Assembly: GCA_965223435.1 (NCBI GenBank)
Contig: CBDCWQ010000020.1
Location: 1,116,001-1,180,000 of the forward strand
Length of the DNA stretch: 64,000 nt
Source: CBDCWQ01 sp965223435
GTDB lineage: Bacteria > Myxococcota > Kuafuiibacteriia > Kuafuiibacteriales > Kuafuiibacteriaceae
Direction: 5' to 3'
The notes under the pieces are model-generated. The model was not told the DNA's origin and ran no database searches. It saw only the letters and a list, made by a program, of their open reading frames with translations. The translations under genes were made by a program, and so were the position numbers. Each line of letters begins with the position of its first letter. Position 1 is the stretch's first letter. Positions 17,782 through 25,178 of this stretch are shown here, one piece after another.

Positions 17782-19137
17782 ATGGCGTCCCAGGCGGGAA
17801 CCAACAAGGGGGCGCTGTGGCGTCTTCAGCTGACCGTGAAGAGTGGCCGGGAGCAGGGTCGGGTCTGTGTTGTCGATCGGGATGTGGTGACCGTCGGGAA
17901 GATGCCGGACTGCGATCTGGTTCTGACGGACGACACCGTCTCCAGGCGCCACCTTCGAATTTCCCGCACAGAGAAAGGTTGGCTTTTGGTGGACCTCGGT
18001 TCGACCAACGGAACTTTTCTGCATGGGGGTCGCATTCGCGAAGCACCGATCGATGCGGGCGCCGTTCTTAGGGCGGGGACCGTGGAGATCGCTTTTGTTC
18101 CGGAGCAGGAGCAGTTTTCGGTCCCGCCGTGGCCGGACGACCATCTTGGGGAGCTTCTTGGTCGCTCTGAGCCGATGCGAGCGCTTTTTGGCATGGTGGC
18201 CCGAATCTCAAAGACCGAGGCGACGGTGCTTATTCAGGGCGAGACGGGAACGGGCAAGGGGCTCGTGGCCCGGACCATTCACGAAGGCTCGAACCGCCGG
18301 GACGGACCTCATATTGTGGTCGACTGCGGTGCCGTCCAGCGCGAACTGATTGAATCCGAGCTGTTTGGACACGAAAAGGGTGCGTTTTCCGGTGCGGTGG
18401 TCCAGCGCAAAGGCGCTTTTGAGCTCGCCCATGGGGGTACGGTATTTATCGACGAGCTCGGTGAGCTCGACTTGGATCTCCAGCCCAAATTGCTGCGTGT
18501 TTTGGACGCGCGCGAAGTTCGCCGAATCGGGAGCAGCACGCCCATCCCCGTAGACATCAGGGTCATTGCCGCGTCACGGCGCAACCTCGCGCGGGAGGTT
18601 GCACGGGGCGCTTTTCGTGAGGACCTGTACTTTCGCCTTTCGGTCGTGTCGCTGACGGTGCCCCCGCTTCGGGAGCGCGCGGAAGATATTTCGGTGCTCG
18701 CGGAGGGCTTTTTGCGTGAGCTTGCCGACAAACGGGGCATTGAAGCCCCCAGCCTAGACGATAGGCTCCTCGACCGCTTCACGAGCCACGATTGGCCCGG
18801 CAATGTGCGTGAGCTCAAGAATGTCATCGAGCGTGCTGCACTTTTGGCAAAGGTGCGCCAGGGGACACGACTCGAGGTTGCTCGCTTGGGAGACGGGAGA
18901 CGACCTGCTCGCGAGACGCCCACAACCGGTGACCTCCCGGTCACCGCATTTGACCCGAGTTTGAGCTTCAGTGCTTCGAAGCTGCGTTATGTGGAGGCGC
19001 GAGAGCGAGACTATGTGGCGTGGCTGCTTGAGCAACATCGAAACAACGTCAGTGCGGCCGCACGTGCAGCCAAGATGGACCGCAAATACTTGCACAAGCT
19101 TCTCAAAAAACATGGCCTGGGTTCGGCCCACAAATAG
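17782..19137 (+). CDS. FHA-domain sigma54-dependent transcriptional activator
   Basis: This 451-aa regulator has an N-terminal FHA domain (about residues 10-105, with VTVGKMPDCDLVLTDDTVSRRH and DLGSTNGTFL), which binds phosphothreonine. A central AAA+ sigma54-activation domain follows, with Walker A GETGTGKG at 153-160 and Walker B VFIDELGELD, then a C-terminal Fis-type helix-turn-helix (NVSAAARAAKMDRKYLHKLL). The sigma54-contact loop reads GAFSGA (200-205) instead of GAFTGA. Its input is presumably a Ser/Thr kinase, as in Myxococcus FHA activators. ATG 17782 lies 10 residues before the FHA fold; earlier GTG starts are possible. A terminator hairpin follows the gene. Confidence 0.9.
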   Translation: MASQAGTNKGALWRLQLTVKSGREQGRVCVVDRDVVTVGKMPDCDLVLTDDTVSRRHLRISRTEKGWLLVDLGSTNGTFLHGGRIREAPIDAGAVLRAGTVEIAFVPEQEQFSVPPWPDDHLGELLGRSEPMRALFGMVARISKTEATVLIQGETGTGKGLVARTIHEGSNRRDGPHIVVDCGAVQRELIESELFGHEKGAFSGAVVQRKGAFELAHGGTVFIDELGELDLDLQPKLLRVLDAREVRRIGSSTPIPVDIRVIAASRRNLAREVARGAFREDLYFRLSVVSLTVPPLRERAEDISVLAEGFLRELADKRGIEAPSLDDRLLDRFTSHDWPGNVRELKNVIERAALLAKVRQGTRLEVARLGDGRRPARETPTTGDLPVTAFDPSLSFSASKLRYVEARERDYVAWLLEQHRNNVSAAARAAKMDRKYLHKLLKKHGLGSAHK

Positions 19138-19224
19138 AGTCCACGAATTCGACCTACCCCTTTTGCGGGGTTCATACCCTCGGCTCACACGCAACTCAGG
19201 TGGCCTGGCCGTATGCAACACAAG

Positions 19225-19243
19225 TGAGCCCAGGGCTCATTTT
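19225..19243 (+). terminator. Rho-independent terminator after the sigma54 activator
   Basis: TGAGCC at 19225-19230 and GGCTCA at 19234-19239 form a 6-bp stem around CAG, followed by TTTT at 19240-19243. It lies 88 bases after the activator stop and just before the convergent lipoprotein gene. Confidence 0.65.
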
Positions 19244-19271
19244 ATGGGGAAGCTGGGCCGCCCTCGCTCGG

Positions 19272-20342
19272 TCACTCGGGTGTGGCTTCAGCAGGGGGCG
19301 GTGGGGGATCTCGTCGCATCACCATCCCGGAGGCGCCGACTGCGAATGCGACCGTTGTCTCGGGGTCTTGCCAGATCGCGCGGAAGTCCTTGGTGGTTTC
19401 TGTGGTTTCCTGGGACCAGCGTTCGCCATTGAAGCGAAAAACATGTCCCCTCCAGCCGGCCACGGTAATGTCGTCCGGCGATGTGCCCGTGATTCCGAAC
19501 AGGAATGTTGTGGGAAGCTCATCGGCTCCATTGTTGCGGATCTCGTTCCACTGACCACCACCGAAACGCAGAATAAGAGAGTCGAGTCCGACGACGTACA
19601 CATTGCTGTTGCCTGTGCCCCAAATTCCGCGCAGCGGGTCACCCACGGCGCTGTCCAAGGCGTCAAACCTCAAAAAACCGTTGGTAGACCGGTAGATCGC
19701 ACCGCCGGACCCTGAAAGATAATAGCGCGTTCCGTTGGTTTGAGACCAAACCGCCTTGAGTGCACCCCTGGGTTCGATCAAATCATTGGGCGGAAAATCA
19801 GAAGGCACCAAGAAGGGGATGATCTGCCAAGCGGCTCCGTCCCATCCGAGAACCCGGCCGGAGTCGCCCACGGCGAGGGCGTTGGTGCTTCGCGGAACCG
19901 ATACGGCGAAGAGGTCCTCTTCGATGGTTAGGCCGGGCTTGGCGTCGACCCAAGTGCCGTCAAGGTTGCGGCTGAGGAGTGTTCCATCCCACCCCGTGGC
20001 AAAAAGGAATGCCGGGGGCGCGGCCGGATCCGCGTTGGGATCGGCCCAGCCGTGGATTGAGGTGAGGGGCACAGAAGTATTGCTTGTTTCTTGCACCCAG
20101 GCTGTGCCGTTGTAGTGCACGATGGTGCCATTCCACCCTACCGCCCAGATCTGGTTTCGGTTTGCTCCCCAGATGGACAGGAGGTCCTCTTGGGTGGGCA
20201 CTTCGGCCTCAAGAAGCCAGGTGTTCGGAGGCACGACGTCGGTCCCTGGGTCTTTCGACGAGCCTGAGTTTCCGCCGCCACAGCCAAAGACACCGCACAC
20301 AAGGGCCAAGCGCGTGGCCGCTTTTTTCAAAAAAACCAACAA
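19272..20342 (-). CDS. Beta-propeller-like lipoprotein
   Basis: This 356-aa protein has a basic, hydrophobic signal peptide ending in VFGC (Cys21), so it should be lipidated. The mature part contains about seven repeats of an IWGxxxxxIWAVGxxGTIxHYNGxxW type. Examples are WGANRNQIWAVGWNGTIVHYNG, FAVSVPRSTNALAVGDSGRVLGWDG and WGTGNSNVYVVGLDSLILRFGG; such blades suggest a beta-propeller. The tail is Pro-rich. The start is TTG 20342 because no ATG or GTG lies in frame upstream of the signal peptide; TTG 20330 is an alternative. Surface binding is plausible but unproven. It stands alone, convergent with the activator. Confidence 0.75.
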   Translation of the reverse strand: MLVFLKKAATRLALVCGVFGCGGGNSGSSKDPGTDVVPPNTWLLEAEVPTQEDLLSIWGANRNQIWAVGWNGTIVHYNGTAWVQETSNTSVPLTSIHGWADPNADPAAPPAFLFATGWDGTLLSRNLDGTWVDAKPGLTIEEDLFAVSVPRSTNALAVGDSGRVLGWDGAAWQIIPFLVPSDFPPNDLIEPRGALKAVWSQTNGTRYYLSGSGGAIYRSTNGFLRFDALDSAVGDPLRGIWGTGNSNVYVVGLDSLILRFGGGQWNEIRNNGADELPTTFLFGITGTSPDDITVAGWRGHVFRFNGERWSQETTETTKDFRAIWQDPETTVAFAVGASGMVMRRDPPPPPAEATPE

Positions 20343-20579
20343 CCCAAGGATGTCATTCTCTACCCGCCCGCCGTCAAGCGTCTTGGGGCGGTGTTCGATG
20401 AAAGCATTGGGTTCAACTTGGTTTCGATGTGGGCTCTGGTATGTTTTGGGTAGCGTTTATCGTCTGAGGTGGGGCGCTGTCTCTTTGACCTTACCCTAAA
20501 CGTGGCCCCACTTGTGGGCTGTGATGGCGAGGGGCGCTCGCGCTTTTTGGTGTCCCAGCGCTATAGTCTTCTTTTGAGA

Positions 20580-22526
20580 ATGCCGAGCTTGAATGTGTGG
20601 AGGTCTGCCTGGCACCCGCTGATGGTGGCGATGCTTGGCCAGTGTGCCTTTTATGCCTCCGGGTGCACCGATTCCCGGCTCTACGGGACAGCGGGGCAAC
20701 AGCCCCCCCTGGTTGATAAGCTGACACTGAGCGGGAAACTTTGCACCGACAATCCGGCTACCCGCAAATTCCCGGTCAAAATTCTGTTCTTGGTGGATGC
20801 GAGTGGGCAGATGCGCGACGCGGCCCCATTTGGCGAGTATGTCAACGCCATGGAGCAGTCGGTCAGTCAGTTTCTGCCCATCGCCAACGTCTTTGTCGGT
20901 GTCATTCGATACGACAACGGTGCGAAGCAGCTGATCAGCGAGCCGCTGGGTCGAACCAACTCAGGTTTTTCGCGCGACGACGCGCTTGTGGATGCGGCAC
21001 TGGCCAATCTTCGGACCGCGGTGGGAGGAGAAAGGGATCTGGTGGCAGCGATGTCCTTGGCCGAGAGCATTGTGACCGGCGATGCCTTTCAGGCGGAGCT
21101 TGGGCCGCTGTCTCGGACCAAGTATGTGGTGGTGAATCTGACTTCGGGTGCACCTACGCCCCCCGTATTGCCCAGTCGCTGCGACGACCTTTTTGATACG
21201 CCGCCCCCCATTTGCGAGTTGGCCTTTTTCGAAAAGCGCGTACGAGACCTGCGCGATACGGTTTTAGACTTGGGCGCTGCGGAGTTCAATTTTCATACGG
21301 TCTTTCTTGAGCCGCCCACCTTTGAGGGGGATCCGTGCGACCTGACCCTTGGGGACGCGGACTGCGGTGCTGGACTTCGATGCGTGCGGGCGGGGGCCAG
21401 GGCTGACAGCGGTCGCTGTATTCGGCCCTGTGCCGTTTCGGCCCAGTGCAGCGACCCCCTTCGGCCCGCATGTGTCACTGCGACGACCTTCGACGGTGCG
21501 GTGACGGCATACTGCGCACGAGACGAACTTGATTGTTTCGATGGCGTGGATAACGACAACGATGGGGGCGACATCGATTGCTCCGATCCAAACTATCCTT
21601 GGGACTGCACTGGAAACGGATGTGAAGAGGCTTGCCGGTCGTCGTGTCGAGCCGATAGGCTGGGCCTGACCATGTCCTTGGTCACGGGCGGAAGGCATGA
21701 GCGGTTCCGCTTTGCCGATGAGCTGAATTTCGTAAAAATAGATTTTCGCAGCACGCAACGGGTATTTGTGTTGAAGGAGTTTTTGGTTGCCAATCGAAAC
21801 GCCATCGCCACCAGCCAGGGGTTTTTGCCGGATACCGATGCCGACGGTTTATCGGACAAGGAAGAGGGCGAACTTGGCCTAAACGCCCTGGTCGAAGATT
21901 CCGACGGAGATGGTTTCAATGACAAGCTTGAGCATTTGCTGAGGACCCTTGGCATGGATCCCATGGCGGTGAATCTTCCGCCGGACTGTGCCGATCCGAC
22001 TTTGGATACCGATGGCGACGGCCTCCGTGATTGTGAAGAGAAACTTTTGGGTACCGACGATACGCTTTTTGATACCGACGCCGATGGCTTTCCTGACAGC
22101 GTGGAGTTTCGTGTGGGAACCAATGCGCTCTCCAACGACACCCTCGGTGACGCAGATCTCGATGGCGTCTTGAATGGAAGTGAAGTGAGGGCCCATTCGG
22201 ATCCCTTGTCGAACGATGCCAAGGTTCGGTCCGATCTGTCCTACCGTTATCGAACCGTAGACCTTGGGACCAACCAAGAGAGTCGGAGCTGCTACGACCT
22301 CAGGGTCAGCAACGTGACCCTCGTGGAGACGCTCGACCGTGGGTTTGGTCCAGGCAACAACAGCATCGATGTGTATTTTGGGCAGGTTCCGGAGGGCGAT
22401 CTCGAGGGCTTTGGCCTGTTTCATGCAGCGCAGCTTCGGATCCAGTACCTTCCGCCAGACACGCGAGTGCCGGATACGCCGGTGCTTGTTCTTGAAAGCG
22501 ACGACTTTGCTTTCTTTGAACAATAG
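20580..22526 (+). CDS. vWA-domain lipoprotein with TSP3 calcium repeats
   Basis: This 648-aa lipoprotein has a signal ending ASGC (Cys29). A von Willebrand A domain begins KILFLVDASGQM; the MIDAS motif reads DASGQ instead of DxSxS, so metal binding may be weak. A Cys-rich segment (about residues 250-345) follows, with CFDGVDNDNDGGDIDC. Four or five TSP3/EF-hand-like repeats (DTDADGLSDKEE, DSDGDGFNDKLE, DTDGDGLRDCEE, DTDADGFPDSVE) come next, then a C-terminal domain shared with the genes at 50512 and 52422. ATG 20580 precedes the signal peptide directly; a TATAGT box lies 12 bases upstream. It is probably an outer-membrane surface or adhesion protein. An ABC ATPase gene follows after 14 bases. 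Confidence 0.88.
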   Translation: MPSLNVWRSAWHPLMVAMLGQCAFYASGCTDSRLYGTAGQQPPLVDKLTLSGKLCTDNPATRKFPVKILFLVDASGQMRDAAPFGEYVNAMEQSVSQFLPIANVFVGVIRYDNGAKQLISEPLGRTNSGFSRDDALVDAALANLRTAVGGERDLVAAMSLAESIVTGDAFQAELGPLSRTKYVVVNLTSGAPTPPVLPSRCDDLFDTPPPICELAFFEKRVRDLRDTVLDLGAAEFNFHTVFLEPPTFEGDPCDLTLGDADCGAGLRCVRAGARADSGRCIRPCAVSAQCSDPLRPACVTATTFDGAVTAYCARDELDCFDGVDNDNDGGDIDCSDPNYPWDCTGNGCEEACRSSCRADRLGLTMSLVTGGRHERFRFADELNFVKIDFRSTQRVFVLKEFLVANRNAIATSQGFLPDTDADGLSDKEEGELGLNALVEDSDGDGFNDKLEHLLRTLGMDPMAVNLPPDCADPTLDTDGDGLRDCEEKLLGTDDTLFDTDADGFPDSVEFRVGTNALSNDTLGDADLDGVLNGSEVRAHSDPLSNDAKVRSDLSYRYRTVDLGTNQESRSCYDLRVSNVTLVETLDRGFGPGNNSIDVYFGQVPEGDLEGFGLFHAAQLRIQYLPPDTRVPDTPVLVLESDDFAFFEQ

Positions 22527-22540
22527 CGCATAGACAATCC

Positions 22541-23503
22541 ATGGTTCGGCTGGATGTGCGGGGGCTGGGCGTTTCTGTGGGGGGCGTGTCCATCCTCTCT
22601 GGCGTCAATCTTTCGTTTTTCGGGGGGGAGTTGGTTTGTGTGCTCGGGCCTTCGGGGTCGGGAAAATCGACACTGCTTCGGGCGATGATTGGCTTCAAGC
22701 GCGCCGAAGGTGCGGTGCATCTTTGTGGAGAAGCATTGTTTGACCGTTTTGAGTCGCTGAAACATCTGATTGGCTACGTTCCCCAAGACGATGTGCTGCA
22801 TCGCTCACTCACGCTTCAATCCGCGCTTCGGTACGCGGCTCGCCTGAGGTTGGATGCGGCGCAAACGGACCACGATGCGGTTGTGTCTCGAGTTCTTGGC
22901 GATGTAGGCCTCTTGCATCGGCGTCACGTTCGAATCCGCAACCTGTCTGGGGGGCAAAGACGACGCGCGTCGCTGGCGATGGAACTGCTCGCAAAGCCCC
23001 CGGTCCTGGTCTTGGATGAGCCGACCAGCGGGCTCGATCCCGCCCTGGAATCGGAACTGATGGGGCTGTTTGGAGCGTTTCGAGATCGGGGCCATCTGGT
23101 GGTGTTGAGCACCCATATGCTGGCCTCGCTCGAATGTGTGGATTTGGTGGTCATGGTGGCTGGAGGCCGGGTGGTCTACGTCGGTCCGCCTGAACGCATG
23201 CGAGATTTCTTCGAGGCTGAAGACCTCCCGGCGATGTACCGTGATCTCAGTCGTCAAAATCCGGTTCGGTGGGCCCAAAAATTTGCTGCTTCTTCGGGAC
23301 ACCAGACCTTGGTGGAAGCGCGTCTGAATTCACCCCCGCCTCTGCTTCCGACGGGGGCGGGTCTCGGGCCGGTCGTGAAGCCGGGCCCCAAAGCGCCACG
23401 GGCCCAAGACGAAGAGGGGGCTCGTGAGGTCGATGCGGAACAAGAGCTCGCTCGCCTCAAGCGCGTGCACCAAGCGACCGGCCCCAAGAACGCGCCTGAC
23501 TAA
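22541..23503 (+). CDS. ABCG-like ABC transporter ATPase
   Basis: This 320-aa ATPase has Walker A GPSGSGKST, a GYVPQDDVLHRSLTLQSALRYAARLRL segment typical of the White/ABCG group, signature LSGGQRRRASLAMELL, Walker B VLVLDEPTSGLDP and switch STHMLASLECVD. The last 90 residues are a Pro/Ala- and charge-rich linker. Related proteins often carry ATPase and permease in one chain; here the permease is a separate downstream gene in the same reading frame with two stops in between. It starts 14 bases after the vWA lipoprotein gene, possibly co-transcribed. The substrate is unknown. Confidence 0.88.
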   Translation: MVRLDVRGLGVSVGGVSILSGVNLSFFGGELVCVLGPSGSGKSTLLRAMIGFKRAEGAVHLCGEALFDRFESLKHLIGYVPQDDVLHRSLTLQSALRYAARLRLDAAQTDHDAVVSRVLGDVGLLHRRHVRIRNLSGGQRRRASLAMELLAKPPVLVLDEPTSGLDPALESELMGLFGAFRDRGHLVVLSTHMLASLECVDLVVMVAGGRVVYVGPPERMRDFFEAEDLPAMYRDLSRQNPVRWAQKFAASSGHQTLVEARLNSPPPLLPTGAGLGPVVKPGPKAPRAQDEEGAREVDAEQELARLKRVHQATGPKNAPD

Positions 23504-23758
23504 ACCCACGGCTCAGTTGCCTCGACCTTGTGCCCCACGATCGCCGAGTCCCAGCGAATGTTGGTTTCGGCCTTACGGGGCCGGGTCCGAAGTGCATTCG
23601 GCGCACCCGTTTCCCTCCGCTCACCGACACAACGCAAACGTCTTGAGATCAACGCAGGTGAGCTCCGAGTTTAGGGGACACCGAGGGCAAGACCCAAGAT
23701 TTCGTTCTGCAGCCGAGGCCCTGCGGGGATTCTGGGGGCATCAAGGCTGGCGGCGTGC

Positions 23759-24526
23759 GTGCGCTTGGTTCACAATGGGGTTCTGGTGGCACATCGGTTT
23801 TCGATTGATCGCACGCAGTTGGGCGTCCTTTGCGACCGGTATCTTGATATCCTGCTGGGAGACCCAAAGGGCTTGTTCCTGCTGGTGTTCCAAGCACCCC
23901 TGATCGCTTTTTTGGTGGTTGGGGTGTGGAGCAACATTTCGAGCGATACCCTGACGCTCTATTTTGTTCTGTGCCTTTCTGCCTTTTTCTTGGGCGCAGC
24001 CAACGGCTCGCGTGAAATTGTGAAGGAGCGAGCCATCTTCCTCAAAGAGAAGATGTTCGGGTTGTCGGTCGGCGCTTATGTGCTCTCTAAACTTGTGGTT
24101 CAGTCGCTTTTGGTTGCGGTGCAATCCTTTATCCTCACGGGCACCGTCCATTTTTTTGTCGGTTTTCGCATCCAGGTCGTTTGGGTCATGCTGGCGCTTG
24201 CCCTGTCACAGCTCGCGGGGGTGTCCCTTGGGCTGTTGGTTTCAGCCGGGGTGAAGAGTCCGGACAAGGCCGTCATGGCTGTGCCCTTGTTGGTGATTCC
24301 GCAGATCTTGTTTTCCGACATCGTCCTTCGTCCTGGCGCTTTGAAGAACTGGGCTGGTATAGGGCAAAAAATGATGCCCGTTCATTGGTCGTACGCGTTC
24401 TTGAAGGAGCTTTGGGAGGCGGACGTGCGCCTCGGGCAGGCTCTTTTTGCGGTGTCGGTTCTCGGGCTGATGACCTACGGGTTCTTCTTGATGACCAACT
24501 TCGTCTTGTCCACTCAGGAATATTGA
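23759..24526 (+). CDS. ABC-2 permease partner of the ABCG-like ATPase
   Basis: This 255-aa inner-membrane protein starts with an amphipathic elbow (LGVLCDRYLDILLGDPKG) followed by about six helices (LFLLVFQAPLIAFLVVGVW and onwards). It contains ANGSREIVKERAIFLKEKMFGLSVGAYVLSK, the connecting loop of ABCG-type permeases, and ends in TQEY. The only good start is GTG 23759; no ATG is available upstream. It shares frame with the ATPase 255 bases upstream, across stops at 23501 and 23672. It could therefore be half of a formerly fused transporter or simply a separate subunit. Export of a lipid or other envelope component is possible. Confidence 0.82.
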   Translation: MRLVHNGVLVAHRFSIDRTQLGVLCDRYLDILLGDPKGLFLLVFQAPLIAFLVVGVWSNISSDTLTLYFVLCLSAFFLGAANGSREIVKERAIFLKEKMFGLSVGAYVLSKLVVQSLLVAVQSFILTGTVHFFVGFRIQVVWVMLALALSQLAGVSLGLLVSAGVKSPDKAVMAVPLLVIPQILFSDIVLRPGALKNWAGIGQKMMPVHWSYAFLKELWEADVRLGQALFAVSVLGLMTYGFFLMTNFVLSTQEY

Positions 24527-24577
24527 GGGGACCGCTTCAATCGATGCATTTCATCAGGGCTAGGGGAATTCTGGGTA

Positions 24578-25060
24578 GTGAAGAAAACGGGTGTCATTCT
24601 GGGTGTTGTCGCGCTGCTGGTGGCTCTCGGGCTTTTGGTGCTTGCGGTTCCGGGCGGTGTGTCTATCGGTTTCCTTCACATGGGGAACGAAGATCGCGCA
24701 TTCTTGCGCGACCGAACCGTCGATTTTCTCGAAGACATCAAGTTTAAGGACTTTTCGCGGGCTTCGACCTACCATTTGCCTGAGACTCAGGCTGCCAGAG
24801 ACATCCCGAGTCTCATCCGCAAGGTCTTCATGGTGAAACATGAACTGCTCGACATTCAGAAGTATCGGATTCTTGGGGTTGAAATGGATCGAAAACAGAC
24901 GCGGGCCCGGGTTCGGGCGACGGTGGATTACAGGGTTCTGGGCGACAAACGCATTCGCGACAACCTGGAGTCCGTGCGCGACGTAGAGATGCTCTTTTAC
25001 TGGTTTCAACAAAAAGACAAAAGTTGGGTGATGGAGCTCGAATCTTCGCTGCGGCCGTAG
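24578..25060 (+). CDS. Single-span membrane protein of unknown function
   Basis: This 160-aa protein has a Lys-Lys start, an N-terminal hydrophobic helix (about residues 5-29) and a soluble domain. That domain includes an RTVDFLEDIKFKDFSRASTYH segment and a beta-rich end (RARVRATVDYRVLGDKRI, WVMELESSL) reminiscent of NTF2-like/SnoaL folds. It probably faces the periplasm. GTG 24578 follows the permease by 51 bases, so co-expression with the transporter is likely. I do not recognise a named family. Confidence 0.7.
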   Translation: MKKTGVILGVVALLVALGLLVLAVPGGVSIGFLHMGNEDRAFLRDRTVDFLEDIKFKDFSRASTYHLPETQAARDIPSLIRKVFMVKHELLDIQKYRILGVEMDRKQTRARVRATVDYRVLGDKRIRDNLESVRDVEMLFYWFQQKDKSWVMELESSLRP

Positions 25061-25077
25061 CCAGGAAAATCTTCCTT

Positions 25078-25102
25078 TGGTAAAATGAGACTGCTTCTCA
25101 TT
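25078..25102 (+). promoter_or_regulatory. Extended -10 promoter overlapped by a Fur-box-like operator
   Basis: TGG-TAAAAT at 25078-25086 is an extended -10 element. The perfect 7-bp inverted repeat AATGAGA (25084-25090)-CTGCT-TCTCATT (25096-25102) overlaps it. The 19-base element matches the Fur-box form AATGAGAATCATTCTCATT at 16 of 19 positions. The overlap is the classical place for repression by Fe-Fur. The next start codon is GTG 25179 of the oxidoreductase. Confidence 0.6.
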
Positions 25103-25178
25103 CTCACCAGGGGCACATTGTTCCGGCGGGGCCTGGAACGGCCACCGAGACTGGTGTACGGGCGACAGGGGCGGCTTC

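Noticed and set aside
23424..23903. Plus-strand ORF (159 aa) between the ABC ATPase and permease
   Set aside because: Out of frame with both; no membrane pattern or domain.
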